Below, piece after piece: positions 16,098-25,097 of a DNA stretch of 41,680 nt (positions are counted from its first letter, which is position 1; each line of letters opens with the position of its first letter). Position numbers and translations under genes: made by a program. The notes under the pieces are model-generated. The model searched no databases. It was not told the origin of the DNA and saw nothing but the letters and a program-made list of their open reading frames with translations. This stretch comes from Levilactobacillus tujiorum. GTDB lineage: Bacteria; Bacillota; Bacilli; Lactobacillales; Lactobacillaceae. The stretch spans positions 1 to 41,680 of the forward strand of contig NZ_JAAXLK010000018.1 of assembly GCF_012641185.1 (NCBI RefSeq). The letters run 5' to 3'.

Positions 16098-17123
16098 CTA
16101 CTCTTTCGTCCGCGGATCGAATGCATCCCGCAACCCATCACCTAACAGGTTAAAGGCTAACATGATGATACATAGGACCAGTGCTGGCCACCACATCTGA
16201 TAAGGCAGGAACTGGAAGTTCTTCTGCCCATCGTTTAACAGGGTCCCTAGTGACGCTTGTGGTGAGGAAATCCCAATCCCGATGTAGGACAACGTTGCTT
16301 CGAAGAAGATGGCGCTAGGAATGGTGAACATCGTGTTGATGATGATCACACTCGATAGGTTTGGTAAGAGGTGTTTGAAGGCAATCTTCAACGAACTCTC
16401 CCCCAACGTCTTCGCGGCCAGCACGTACTCTTGCTCCTTAATTTCCAAGGTCTGCGCTCGCACCAGTCGGGCCATATTCACCCACGAGGTTAACGCGATG
16501 GCCAAGATAATCGACAACATCCCTGGCTTTAAAATCAAGATGAATAACACGATGATCACCAGATTAGGAATCGACAGGATAATTTCGATGACCCGCTGCA
16601 TGAACGTATCCACGCGGCCACCTTTCCAACCGGAGACTAACCCGTAGGTCACCCCGATGGTCAGGTCAAAGAAGGTCGCCACTAACGCGATGATTAAGGA
16701 AATCCGTGTCCCGTAGAGTACCCGGGAGAACAGGTCCCGACCTAAGTAGTCGGTCCCCATGATATAGTGCACACCGGATGCCCCTGCTTGTTGGTACGCG
16801 TCAATCCGTTGTCCCGCTTGAACCAGCGTCCCATTAAACCCGTTGATGTTCACGCCGGGAATCTTCGAAGGAAGGTTAGCGTAGGACGGGTTAACGGCAT
16901 TCGGGTTATGCGGTGAGAAGAACATGGAACCAAACGCCATGATAAAGATGATCCCTAAAATAATCAATGAAACCCAGGCACCACGGTTTTTCTTCAACCG
17001 CCGCCAAGCATCTTGCGTGAAGGTTAGTGACGGTGCCGCGATCTTTTCACTATCTAAAGCCGCCCGGTCATTGGCCGTAATCGGCTTAAAGCTATCTTCT
17101 GGGAGTTTTACTGTATCTGCCAT
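16098..17123 (-). CDS. oppC: Oligopeptide ABC transporter permease OppC
   Basis: 341 residues with one N-terminal helix (WVSLIILGIIFIMAFGSMFF), a periplasmic-type loop and five further helices. GTDYLGRDLFSRVLYGTRIS is the conserved OppC/DppC segment, and WVNMARLVRAQTLEIKEQEY contains the EAA-type loop that contacts the ATPases. Together with OppB it forms the membrane channel. It starts 11 bp after oppB. Confidence 0.95.
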   Translation of the reverse strand: MADTVKLPEDSFKPITANDRAALDSEKIAAPSLTFTQDAWRRLKKNRGAWVSLIILGIIFIMAFGSMFFSPHNPNAVNPSYANLPSKIPGVNINGFNGTLVQAGQRIDAYQQAGASGVHYIMGTDYLGRDLFSRVLYGTRISLIIALVATFFDLTIGVTYGLVSGWKGGRVDTFMQRVIEIILSIPNLVIIVLFILILKPGMLSIILAIALTSWVNMARLVRAQTLEIKEQEYVLAAKTLGESSLKIAFKHLLPNLSSVIIINTMFTIPSAIFFEATLSYIGIGISSPQASLGTLLNDGQKNFQFLPYQMWWPALVLCIIMLAFNLLGDGLRDAFDPRTKE

Positions 17124-17134
17124 TTATTTACCTC

Positions 17135-18064
17135 CTAGTTAGCCTTTCCTGTGATCCGAATCCGTGGATCAACGATACCGTAAAGAATATCGGTGATCAA
17201 CAGAACGACACACAACATGAATGAATAGATGATGGTCAAGCCCATGATGGTTGGGTAATCATTCGTTAAGACGGACTTGACGAATTGTTCCCCAATCCCG
17301 GGAATCGAGAAGATGTTTTCCACAACCATCGACCCGGTCATGATGTTAACCGCTAAGGGACCCACGATCGTAATCAATGGGATCAGACTGTTCCGCAGCG
17401 CATGGTGGTAAATGATTCCCATGCGGCTTAACCCCTTAGCCTTGGCTAATTCAATGTAATCAGAACTCAACACATCCACCATTTCCGTCCGGACGAACCG
17501 GGCCGATTCAGCTAACGGAGTGGCACCCAACGCCAAGGTTGGCAATACCGTGTAGATAAAGCCCCCCCATTCAGCGATTGGGAACCAGCCGGCCTTCAAC
17601 CCCAGGTAGTACTGTAACAGTACCGCCAGAACGAAGGAAGGAATTGAAATCCCCAAGATGGAGACCACCGTGGTCGTGGTATCAGCCCACGTATTCTGCT
17701 TCATCGCACCGATAGCCCCGACGATGATTCCAAGAATGACACCCAAAATCATCGCTTGCAGCCCAATCTGTAAGGAAGGTCCAATCCGGCTTGATAGCAA
17801 GTAGGACACGGGTTGATCACTGAATTGGAAGGACGTTCCGAAGTTCCCTTTGACAGCGCCTGCTAGGTACAACAGGTATTGTTGCCAAACCGGCTTATCC
17901 AGCCCATATTGCTGATAAATCAACGCAATCTGGCTTTTGGAAAGCTTAGCTTGGTTGGTCAATGGCGTCCCCGGTAACAACTTCATCAGGAAGAAGGTGA
18001 CGGTAATGACGATGAATAAGGTCAGGATCAGGTAAAAGATCCGCTTTGCTAGGTACTTTGCCAT
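17135..18064 (-). CDS. oppB: Oligopeptide ABC transporter permease OppB
   Basis: About 309 residues from the ATG at 18064, preceded by AGAGG; a longer frame from 18079 adds MRGKQ but has no better ribosome-binding site. The N-terminal helix starts YLAKRIFYLILTLFIVITVT, the TM0 typical of OppB/DppB, and six helices are visible. ESARFVRTEMVDVLSSDYIE with AKAKG is the EAA loop. It lies downstream of an intercistronic hairpin that probably lowers its expression relative to oppA. Confidence 0.95.
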   Translation of the reverse strand: MAKYLAKRIFYLILTLFIVITVTFFLMKLLPGTPLTNQAKLSKSQIALIYQQYGLDKPVWQQYLLYLAGAVKGNFGTSFQFSDQPVSYLLSSRIGPSLQIGLQAMILGVILGIIVGAIGAMKQNTWADTTTTVVSILGISIPSFVLAVLLQYYLGLKAGWFPIAEWGGFIYTVLPTLALGATPLAESARFVRTEMVDVLSSDYIELAKAKGLSRMGIIYHHALRNSLIPLITIVGPLAVNIMTGSMVVENIFSIPGIGEQFVKSVLTNDYPTIMGLTIIYSFMLCVVLLITDILYGIVDPRIRITGKAN

Positions 18065-18170
18065 TTGTTTACCTCTCAATCAATAGACTTATTCGTAACC
18101 ATTAAGTTATTAAGCTTAACAAGAATTATATGAAAACAACAAGACGATAAATAATTGCTAAATATCGAAA

Positions 18171-18202
18171 AGTAAGGACTAACTGCTTCGTTAATCCTTA
18201 CT
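18171..18202 (-). terminator. Intercistronic hairpin between oppA1 and oppB
   Basis: On the minus strand AGTAAGGATTAAC and GTTAGTCCTTACT form a 13-bp stem (one G-U) followed by TTTTCG. It probably acts as a leaky terminator or mRNA-protecting hairpin that raises the binding protein above the permease genes, as is usual in opp operons. Confidence 0.7.
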
Positions 18203-18258
18203 CCCCGATGGAACACTATAACGTTGGTCTCTTACGCGTAATGACTAATTTAACGATA

Positions 18259-19887
18259 TTATTTGGAAATGTAGGCGTGACTGAAGTCCCAGTTAGCGCC
18301 GGTTGGGAAGTAGATGACACCCTTGACATTAGACTTAACTAATTGTGATTTCCCTTGTTGGTAAAGCGGGATGATCCCTTGATCCTTCATCAACGTCTTC
18401 TGGGCATCCACTAAATCAGTCCAACGTGCTGCTTCATTGTTGGCATCTTTGCCATCGGCAGCCTTGATATCATTGTCGTATTCAGTGTTGAGCCACTTCC
18501 CACGGTTGTAGGAATTAGTCTTCGTGAACATTTCCAGGAAGGAGATGGCATCAGGGTAATCAGCACCCCAACCAGAAACAACGGCTTGGAACTGACCATT
18601 TTCGGAACGGCTTAACCGCGTCTTGAATGGTAGGCTTTGGGTGGTAACCTTGATGTTATCCAGCTTGGACCATTGACTCTGAACGAATTCCAAGGTGTTC
18701 TTACCAGCTGGCGTATCGTCAGCCATCAACGTTAAGTTGTAGTTTGAACGGCCGGTTTCCTTCAAAGCTTCTTTCCATAACTTCTGTGCCTTAGCTAAGT
18801 CGTGGTCCGTTGCTTCAGGAACAGCTGAGGCGGTGTTGAAATCTTTGCCCTTGTAGCTCATCAATCCAGTGGAAACTAACCCTTTAGCTTCGGAAGAACC
18901 ATCGGCTAAGACCTTGTTGACGAACTGCTTCCGGTTGATTGCCAAGGACAATGCTTGACGGGCCTTCTTGTTCTTCATCATAGAATCTTTCCGTTGGTTC
19001 ATTTCGATGTAGAAAGTTGAAGCCCCCTTCCGTTCAACGTATTGCTTGTCATTCTTGTAGTTCTTAGGTTGCTGACCACTCAGGTAAGTAGCGTCGAGCT
19101 TACCACTCTGGAACTGACTCAAGGATGTTTGCGGATCCTTCACCGCCTTGAAGTTAATCTTCTTTAGTTTAACATTCTTTGCGTTCCAGTACTTAGTGTT
19201 TTTACTCAACGTCCAGTTATCTGACGTCCCGGTCCAGTAAGTTAACTTGAATGGTCCATTGTAGACGTTGCTCTTCGCGTTAGCCGCGTACTTCTTACCA
19301 TATTTATCAACCACTGATTGGTTTTGTGGGAAGAACATTGGACTCGCTACTAATGCAGGGAAGTAATCAGTAGCCTGCGTTAATGTTACGACCACCTTGT
19401 AATCGCCCTCTGCCTTAATCCCTAAGCTGGAAACTGGCTTTTGGCTCTTCATGATCTCATTGGCATTCTTAACCGGTGCGTACATGTAAGCGTATTGAGA
19501 AGCCGTCTTGGGATTGACGGTGCGTTGCCAGGCATAAACGAAATCTTTAGCCGTCACTTTATCACCGTTACTCCAGTTAGACTTTCGTAAGTTGAAGGTG
19601 TACGTCTTCCCATCCTTAGAAACTTTATAGCTCTTCGCTACCCCAGGATGAGTCGTACTCTTCTTACCAAACCGGAGTAATCCTTCACCAGTGTTGTTCA
19701 TGGTTTCACCGGAGACCACGTCGGTTGCCGTTGATAGGTCCATTGATGGTAAGGCCGAAGACTCCATCCAATTTAACGTTTGTTTACTTGCTTGACTTGA
19801 ACTATTTGATGATGACCCACACGCTGCGAGCAAGACTGCCGCGAACGTCGCCACCGTCCCTAGTTTGACTGCCGAATTGATTTTCAT
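18259..19887 (-). CDS. oppA: Oligopeptide-binding lipoprotein OppA (downstream copy)
   Basis: 542 residues. A lipoprotein signal peptide ends in the lipobox LLAACGSS (Cys about 23). The SBP class-5 fold is shown by SGETMNNTGEGLLRFG, TYTFNLRKSNWSNGDKVTAK and FVYAWQRTVNP. It captures peptides at the outer membrane face for OppBCDF. It is a clear paralogue of the upstream 20.5-22.1-kb gene, with most blocks aligned end to end, so the two arose by tandem duplication. GAGGGG lies 10 nt before the ATG. It has its own promoter at 19953-19981. Confidence 0.95.
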   Translation of the reverse strand: MKINSAVKLGTVATFAAVLLAACGSSSNSSSQASKQTLNWMESSALPSMDLSTATDVVSGETMNNTGEGLLRFGKKSTTHPGVAKSYKVSKDGKTYTFNLRKSNWSNGDKVTAKDFVYAWQRTVNPKTASQYAYMYAPVKNANEIMKSQKPVSSLGIKAEGDYKVVVTLTQATDYFPALVASPMFFPQNQSVVDKYGKKYAANAKSNVYNGPFKLTYWTGTSDNWTLSKNTKYWNAKNVKLKKINFKAVKDPQTSLSQFQSGKLDATYLSGQQPKNYKNDKQYVERKGASTFYIEMNQRKDSMMKNKKARQALSLAINRKQFVNKVLADGSSEAKGLVSTGLMSYKGKDFNTASAVPEATDHDLAKAQKLWKEALKETGRSNYNLTLMADDTPAGKNTLEFVQSQWSKLDNIKVTTQSLPFKTRLSRSENGQFQAVVSGWGADYPDAISFLEMFTKTNSYNRGKWLNTEYDNDIKAADGKDANNEAARWTDLVDAQKTLMKDQGIIPLYQQGKSQLVKSNVKGVIYFPTGANWDFSHAYISK

Positions 19888-19952
19888 TAAGATCCAACCC
19901 CTCTATGTGTTGTCTGTGAAATAAATTGACATCCTCAAATTTGATGTTTCCA

Positions 19953-19981
19953 ATTGTATATTAGAAAAAGATTAAAATCAA
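19953..19981 (-). promoter_or_regulatory. Promoter of the downstream oppA
   Basis: On the minus strand TTGATT (19976-19981), 17 bp, TACAAT (19953-19958). The same layout and much of the spacer recur upstream of the other oppA. Confidence 0.7.
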
Positions 19982-20094
19982 TGGCAAAAACTAATATTTT
20001 TTAAATATTCAAATAGAAGTACCGGTATATCAGCATTTCAAGTGCAAAAATAAAATTAAAAAGTATATTTTTTCTCATTTGTCAGTCAATTTTT

Positions 20095-20108
20095 GGGTAG
20101 CGCTTTCA
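20095..20108 (-). promoter_or_regulatory. Possible cre (CcpA) site
   Basis: TGAAAGCGCTACCC on the minus strand fits the cre consensus TGNAANCGNTNNCA at all fixed positions but the last. It lies about 115 bp upstream of the oppA1 -35 box, further than usual. Weak evidence. Confidence 0.25.
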
Positions 20109-20402
20109 TGACTATTTGTTAATTATACATTCTTATTTCGTACGCATTACTGCTCGTGTATCGGATCGACATGTTGGCGATAAAGCCTATTGCTATCCTG
20201 TTTCTAACGTAAGCATGTCAGCAATAGTTGGTCCCTTATCGTCATTTTTAGCCACGTTTTTAGAAAAACGCGCACTGAATTTATTCAAATAGTAAAAAAC
20301 ATCGAATTATGAGAACTTTGCCACCACTTTCTCGTCCAAAGCCCACTTAAAACGATTTAACTTCGCCGTCAATCGTTTAACCGCCCCAGCCATCATCAGA
20401 CA

Positions 20403-20451
20403 AGAAAACGGCCCTCAGAAGGCTATTATTGCCTCTGAGAGCCGCTTTCTT
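20403..20451 (-). terminator. Terminator of the upstream oppA gene
   Basis: On the minus strand GCTCTCAGAGGC, a 7-nt loop, GCCTTCTGAGGGC, then GTTTTCTT. It lies about 40 bp after the oppA2 stop and shows that this gene can be a separate transcript. Confidence 0.75.
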
Positions 20452-20489
20452 ATCTATCCTAAGGGTTAGCAACTTAGCTTAGTAGTTGT

Positions 20490-22115
20490 TTACTTACCGA
20501 TGTAAGCTTTACTGAAGTCCCAGTTAGAGCTGACTGGGAAGTAAATGACACCCTTGACCTTGGACTTAACCAATTGTGGCTTGCCACTTTGAGAAACTGG
20601 GATAATCCCTTGATCCTTCAGCAAGATCTTCTGGGCATCAATCAGATTCTGCCAACGAGCAGCTGGCTTATTGGCATTCGTCGTCGTGGCTTCATTGATC
20701 AATTTATCGTAAGTCTTGTTGGACCACTTCCCATTATTGTAAGTGTTATCCGAGGTGAACAACGACAAATCGGTGATTGGATCTGGGAAGTCAGCGCCCC
20801 ACAACGTCACTACGGCGTCAAATTGGCCAGCAGCAGAACGGGTTAACCGCGTCTTGTATGGCAAGTTAGAGTTAGTGACCTTGAAGTTAGGCAGCTTGGA
20901 CCATTGACTCTGAACGTATTCGGTCGTGCTCTTCCCTTGCGCAGTGTCATCAGCCATTAACGTCAGCGCGTAATTCTTACGACCCGTTTCCTTCAAGGCT
21001 TCCTTCCACAGCTTCTGTGCCTTAGCGACGTTATGTTCAGTGGCGGCTGGGATGGTCCCTTCCTTAGCGAAGTCCTTGCCGTTACGAATAGCCAGGCCGC
21101 TGGTCACAATTCCCGTAGCAACCTTAGAACCGTCGTCCATAACCTTATTCACAAATTGTTTCCGGTTCAAGACCAGTGACAACGCTTGACGGGCCTTCAC
21201 ATTCCGCATCATGGAATCTTTCTTCTCGTTCAATTCAATGTAGGTTACTCGAGAACTGTTCCGGGCGTGGTACTCTTTGTCATTCTTGTAGTTCTTAGGT
21301 TGTTGACCACTCAGGTAAATCGCGTCCAGCTTCCCACTCTGGTACTGACTCAAAGCCGTCTGGGGATCCTTAACTGCGCTGAACTTGATCTGATGAAGTT
21401 TCACGTTCTTAGCATTCCAGTACTTTGGATTCTTCGTCAACGTCCAGTTGTCTGACGTCCCCGTCCAGTATGTAAGCTTGAAAGCCCCGTTGTAAACGTT
21501 GCTCTTGGCATTCGTCCCAAACTTCTTGCCGTACTTCTTCACGACCGTTTCATTTTGTGGGAAGAAGGCCGTCTGGGCCACTAACGTTGGGAAGTAGCTC
21601 ACTGGATGAACCAGCGTCACTTTAACTTTGTAGTCGCCAACGGCTTTGATCCCCAGAGTGGACACGGCCTTCTTACCCTTCATAATGGCGTTGGCATTTT
21701 GCACGTCAGCGTAAAGGTAGGCGTATTGTGACCCCGTCTTCGGGTTGACGGTGCGTTGCCAGCCGTAGACAAAGTTTTGGGCGGTTACTTTATCCCCGTT
21801 ACTCCAATTGGATTTCCGCAGATTAAACGTGTACGTCTTCCCATCCTTGGACTTCGTGTAACTCTTGGCTACCCCGGGATGGGTACTGCTATTCTTACCA
21901 AACTTCAGTAACCCTTCACCCGTATTATTAAGCGTTTCTCCCGATACCACATCGGTTGCCAGCGAATTATCCATTGTTGGCAGGGTTGATGCTTCCATCC
22001 AAGTTAAGGTTTGATCCTTAGCTTGCTTACTCCCAGAGGATGTGCCACACGCAGCTAGTGAGACTGTCGCCAACGCTGCCACCGTCCCTAATTTGACGAT
22101 TGACTTTACCTTCAT
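20490..22115 (-). CDS. oppA: Oligopeptide-binding lipoprotein OppA (upstream paralogue)
   Basis: About 541 residues from the ATG at 22115. An ATG two codons earlier (22121) is closer to the GAGGGG, but the later one aligns with the start of the sister gene. The lipobox is SLAACGTS. The SBP class-5 blocks SGETLNNTGEGLLKFG, TYTFNLRKSNWSNGDKVTAQ and FVYGWQRTVNP match the downstream copy. Differences cluster in the mid and C-terminal parts (for example YHARNSSRVTYIE against YVERKGASTFYIE), where peptide-contacting residues lie, so specificity may differ. It has its own promoter and terminator. Confidence 0.94.
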   Translation of the reverse strand: MKVKSIVKLGTVAALATVSLAACGTSSGSKQAKDQTLTWMEASTLPTMDNSLATDVVSGETLNNTGEGLLKFGKNSSTHPGVAKSYTKSKDGKTYTFNLRKSNWSNGDKVTAQNFVYGWQRTVNPKTGSQYAYLYADVQNANAIMKGKKAVSTLGIKAVGDYKVKVTLVHPVSYFPTLVAQTAFFPQNETVVKKYGKKFGTNAKSNVYNGAFKLTYWTGTSDNWTLTKNPKYWNAKNVKLHQIKFSAVKDPQTALSQYQSGKLDAIYLSGQQPKNYKNDKEYHARNSSRVTYIELNEKKDSMMRNVKARQALSLVLNRKQFVNKVMDDGSKVATGIVTSGLAIRNGKDFAKEGTIPAATEHNVAKAQKLWKEALKETGRKNYALTLMADDTAQGKSTTEYVQSQWSKLPNFKVTNSNLPYKTRLTRSAAGQFDAVVTLWGADFPDPITDLSLFTSDNTYNNGKWSNKTYDKLINEATTTNANKPAARWQNLIDAQKILLKDQGIIPVSQSGKPQLVKSKVKGVIYFPVSSNWDFSKAYIGK

Positions 22116-22240
22116 AAACATTCCGACCCCTCTAAATATATGTAGTCTTAACACCACCATCAACTTTCCTCATTGTTAATGCCGACAATGGGTTTCCACC
22201 AACTATGGTGTCTGACGTGGATTAATTTGTAACAGCCACT

Positions 22241-22269
22241 ATTCTAAATTAAAATAAGGTTAGAATCAA
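22241..22269 (-). promoter_or_regulatory. Promoter of the upstream oppA
   Basis: On the minus strand TTGATT (22264-22269), 17 bp, TAGAAT (22241-22246). The leader is about 125 nt. The rest of the 22116-22562 interval holds no gene, only this promoter and the divergent hflX promoter. Confidence 0.75.
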
Positions 22270-22525
22270 TACTATTTTCTAATTTAATTAGACTAACTAG
22301 TGATTTTCTTTCGTAATCCTGCGAGAGATACAGTTGCCTTTCCTGGCACATTTTCCTTCATATCAACCTTTATCATCCGTAATTCGTAAATGATCAATGA
22401 CCATTTATCTTGGAATCGCATTAAAATTTAGCCATTATTCCGTGACCATCACCGCTTCGCGTCATTTGCCCTTCCCAACTTTCCCTTCCGCTGGCTAATG
22501 TTTATTCGCTCAGGACTAAACATGT

Positions 22526-22531
22526 TATACT
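22526..22531 (+). promoter_or_regulatory. Extended -10 promoter of hflX
   Basis: TGTTATACT forms an extended -10 about 32 bp before the TTG start. A clear -35 is lacking (TTTATT at 18-19 bp). Confidence 0.55.
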
Positions 22532-22562
22532 CAAGTCATAGACTTTAAAGGAGGGTGATCTT

Positions 22563-23840
22563 TTGGACGAAACCCCACGAACACCCGTCATTACGATTGG
22601 ATTAAACGCTGGTCAAGCCTCGTTTAACTATTCCATGACGGAGCTCAGAAATTTGGTCGAAGCCAACAACATGGAAGTGGCTGAAGAAGTCCAGCAATCG
22701 CTGACTAAGCCCAATCCCGGCATGTACTTTGGGACCGGGAAAGTTGAAGAATTAGCCATCATTGTCGCCGATACCGGCGTAGACACGGTGGTGGTCAACG
22801 ATGAGCTGACGCCTAGCCAAATTCGGAACTTGGAGAACAATACGAAAGCCAGAATTATTGACCGCACTGGTTTGATTCTGGAAATCTTCGCCAACCGGGC
22901 CCAATCCCGGGAAGCCAAGCTCCAAGTTCAACTGGCCATGCTGCAATACCAATTACCACGTCTCCACACCAGCGCTTCTCAACGGCTGGACCAACAGACC
23001 GGTAGCGGTGGTGGCGGTGGCTTCACCAACCGTGGTTCTGGTGAATCACAAACGGAAATGAGTCGGCGTACCATTCAACGATCCATCACCCACGTGAACC
23101 ACGAACTCAAAGAAATTAACCAAGCGGCCGCAACCCAGCGGCAACAACGCGAACGTAATCAACTGCCTTCTGTTGCGCTGGTAGGGTATACCAACGCCGG
23201 TAAATCAACGTTAATGAACGCACTCGTCCGTGAATTTGGTAAAAGTGAGGACAAACAAGTCTTCGTTAAAGATATGTTGTTTGCCACGCTCGACACTAGT
23301 GTCCGGCAACTCGTCTTCCCCGACCAGAAGAAACTGCTGCTGAGCGACACGGTTGGTTTTGTCAGCAAGCTGCCAACCCAACTGGTTAAGGCCTTCCGTT
23401 CCACTCTGGCTGAGGCGGCGAATGCCGATCTGCTGGTTCAAGTCGTGGACTATGCGGACCCTAACCGCGAAGCCATGATGGCGACGACGGAAAAGACTTT
23501 AGAAGAAATTGGTGTAACCGATGTGCCGATGATTACGGTCTTCAACAAAGCGGATCTCACCGAAGCAAGCTACCCTAGCCGCGTCGGTGACCAACTGATT
23601 CTCTCGGCAAAGGACCCTGACTCAATTGCTTTACTGGTTAAAGCCATGAAGGAAAAGGTCTTCCACAACTACGTTACTGCCAACTTCCTAGTTCCCTTCG
23701 CAGACGGCGAAATCGTCTCTTACCTGAACGAACACGCCAACGTCTTGAACACAGACTACGAAGCGGCTGGTACGGCACTGCGGGTTGAGTTACAACAGGC
23801 TGACTTCGATCGTTTCAAAAAATTTGTCGTGACTGAATAA
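22563..23840 (+). CDS. hflX: Ribosome-associated GTPase HflX
   Basis: 425 residues, the family length. The N-terminal domain carries NPGMYFGTGKVEEL and RIIDRTGLILEIFANRAQSR, both hallmarks of HflX, followed by the glycine-rich linker GSGGGGGFTNRGSGESQTE. The G domain shows G1 ALVGYTNAGKSTLMNAL, G2/G3 TLDTSVRQL and LSDTVGFVSKLP, and G4 VFNKADL. HflX splits stalled 70S ribosomes under stress. The start is TTG, 4-5 nt after GGAGGGTGATC. It is a single-gene unit with its own promoter and terminator, divergent from oppA2. Confidence 0.96.
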   Translation: MDETPRTPVITIGLNAGQASFNYSMTELRNLVEANNMEVAEEVQQSLTKPNPGMYFGTGKVEELAIIVADTGVDTVVVNDELTPSQIRNLENNTKARIIDRTGLILEIFANRAQSREAKLQVQLAMLQYQLPRLHTSASQRLDQQTGSGGGGGFTNRGSGESQTEMSRRTIQRSITHVNHELKEINQAAATQRQQRERNQLPSVALVGYTNAGKSTLMNALVREFGKSEDKQVFVKDMLFATLDTSVRQLVFPDQKKLLLSDTVGFVSKLPTQLVKAFRSTLAEAANADLLVQVVDYADPNREAMMATTEKTLEEIGVTDVPMITVFNKADLTEASYPSRVGDQLILSAKDPDSIALLVKAMKEKVFHNYVTANFLVPFADGEIVSYLNEHANVLNTDYEAAGTALRVELQQADFDRFKKFVVTE

Positions 23841-23845
23841 GATCT

Positions 23846-23886
23846 AAGGGCCCATCGCCAACAATTTCTGGCGATGGGCCCTTTTT
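23846..23886 (+). terminator. hflX terminator
   Basis: AAGGGCCCATCGCCA pairs with TGGCGATGGGCCCTTTTT across an 8-nt loop, 5 bp after the stop. Confidence 0.95.
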
Positions 23887-23903
23887 CTGTCCGCTTTGCC
23901 ATT

Positions 23904-24086
23904 CGCCTGCCGTTCGTCCCAGTTGGGCTGGAGCACTGTGGGCAGGACGGTTCAAGCCAAAGAACGGTCTTGAACCTCGCTTTGAGCCAAAAAAGGCATT
24001 GTCTCAAAGCCGCCATCTGCTAGTCGGCTCACGCCGTCCAGCAGATCCCACGGCTGAGCCCAACTGGAACTCACTCTCGGCTAACA
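23904..24086 (-). ncRNA. Candidate structured RNA, Y arm (23.9-kb copy)
   Basis: Read on the minus strand the outer stem is CCAGTTGGGCT with AGCCCAACTGG, entirely different in sequence from the AAATTTGAGCT type but still paired. Hairpin 1 is ATCTGCT/AGCAGAT with a longer internal stem, hairpin 2 CTTTGAG/CTCAAAG, hairpin 3 GGTTCAAG/CTTGAACC with the loop ACCGTTCTTTGG. This copy gives the strongest covariation. Confidence 0.6.
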
Positions 24087-24168
24087 TAGCGTCTTCAGTA
24101 AATACTCACCCACATTTCACTCATGACTTGCGGTCCCGTAACGCCAGTTCTGTATGCCGTCAGACGCC

Positions 24169-24346
24169 AGCGTAGCCGTGAGTGAAGGCAAATTTGGGCT
24201 CAGTCGTGGGAGTACTAAGTGGCACACTTAGTACTCGGCATCTTTGAAACGTGATCTTCGGTTCAAAGATGAGGCCAAAGACCGCCCTATGGCTTTGGCC
24301 GTCTTGCCACCGCGTTCCAGCCCAAATTTGCCGAACGGAAGGCGAC
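24169..24346 (+). ncRNA. Candidate structured RNA, Y arm (24.2-kb copy)
   Basis: The outer stem GGCAAATTTGGGCT/AGCCCAAATTTGCC (24187-24200, 24319-24332) is perfect over 14 bp. Hairpins are GAGTACTAAG/CTTAGTACTC (24210-24236), ATCTTTGAA/TTCAAAGAT (24240-24270) and GGCCAAAG/CTTTGGCC (24273-24300), each perfect and each different from copy 1 by paired changes. The loop is ACCGCCCTATGG. Confidence 0.62.
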
Positions 24347-24354
24347 AGCCCCCC

Positions 24355-24412
24355 TCAAACAGAAAACAGCTCACACCATCCCCAACTACGGAGACGATGT
24401 GAGCTGTTGTTT
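24355..24412 (-). terminator. Terminator of the amino-acid ABC operon
   Basis: On the minus strand ACAGCTCACA and TGTGAGCTGT form a 10-bp stem with a 23-nt loop, followed by TTTTCTGTTT. It lies just after the last permease stop. Confidence 0.75.
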
Positions 24413-24424
24413 GAATTGGTAAAG

Positions 24425-25081
24425 TTAAGCCTGACGCTTCTCCAAATAACGCGAGAGCAGTGACAGCAAGTAACACACGATAAAGTACATCAAGGCAATC
24501 GCCACAAACATCGGAATGATATAATTGGTATTTTGCCCGTAAATGATCTGTGAGCGGAACAACATTTCCGGCAACAGAATGATCGTCGCCAGCGACGTGT
24601 CCTTAACCAGCGAAATAAACTGGCTCACAATCGCGGGGATCATCTTGACCAGTGCTTGCGGCAACACAATGTGCCACAACCCTTGCCAGTAAGTGAGTCC
24701 GTTGGCCCGGGCCCCTTCCATCTGACCGGAATCGACCGCTTGAATCCCCGACCGCACAATTTCTGCGAGCATCGTCGATTCAAAGATGGTCATGGCTAGA
24801 ATAGCCGCTGGAATAATCTCCGGCTTAACTCCTAGGTTGGGTAAGCCAAAGTACGTGAAGAACAGAATCAACAGTAACGGGAGATTCCGGATAACATCAA
24901 TCACAAATCCTACGACCGCTGAGACATACTTAATTTTCACGTAACGAATCACACCGAGAATTGACCCGATAATAAAGCTCCCGATAATCGACACCACGGA
25001 AACCAGAATGGTAATCCACAGGCCCCCGAGCAAGTAGCGTAAGTTGTCGGGAGAATAAGCATCAATAAAGTTCTGCAGCAT
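24425..25081 (-). CDS. Polar amino-acid ABC transporter permease (GlnP/HisM type), second subunit
   Basis: 218 residues with about five hydrophobic helices. SGQMEGARANGLTYWQGLWH followed by IVLPQAL is the EAA loop of the His/Glu/Gln permease family that docks on the ATPase. DVIRNLPLLLILFFTYF is the typical family segment. It is the fourth and last gene of the ATPase-SBP-permease-permease operon, 17 bp after the first permease. The two permeases probably form a heterodimer importing glutamine, glutamate, aspartate or a similar polar amino acid. Confidence 0.92.
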   Translation of the reverse strand: MLQNFIDAYSPDNLRYLLGGLWITILVSVVSIIGSFIIGSILGVIRYVKIKYVSAVVGFVIDVIRNLPLLLILFFTYFGLPNLGVKPEIIPAAILAMTIFESTMLAEIVRSGIQAVDSGQMEGARANGLTYWQGLWHIVLPQALVKMIPAIVSQFISLVKDTSLATIILLPEMLFRSQIIYGQNTNYIIPMFVAIALMYFIVCYLLSLLSRYLEKRQA

Positions 25082-25097
25082 AAATATTCTCCTTCCC

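Larger units (their letters stand above)
19888..20489. other. Region between the two oppA genes
   Basis: It carries the oppA1 promoter, a possible cre-like site (20095-20108) and the terminator of the upstream oppA2 gene. No coding frame is credible. Confidence 0.5.
23900..24350. repeat. Composite element with two divergent Y arms
   Basis: A minus-oriented Y arm (23904-24086) and a plus-oriented Y arm (24169-24346) flank a spacer of about 85 bp. The element lies between the convergent hflX and glutamine-type ABC genes, tightly between their terminators. Terminal repeats like those of copies 1 and 2 are not recognisable, so this is a second, more diverged subtype. No coding frame is credible here. 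Confidence 0.7.
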
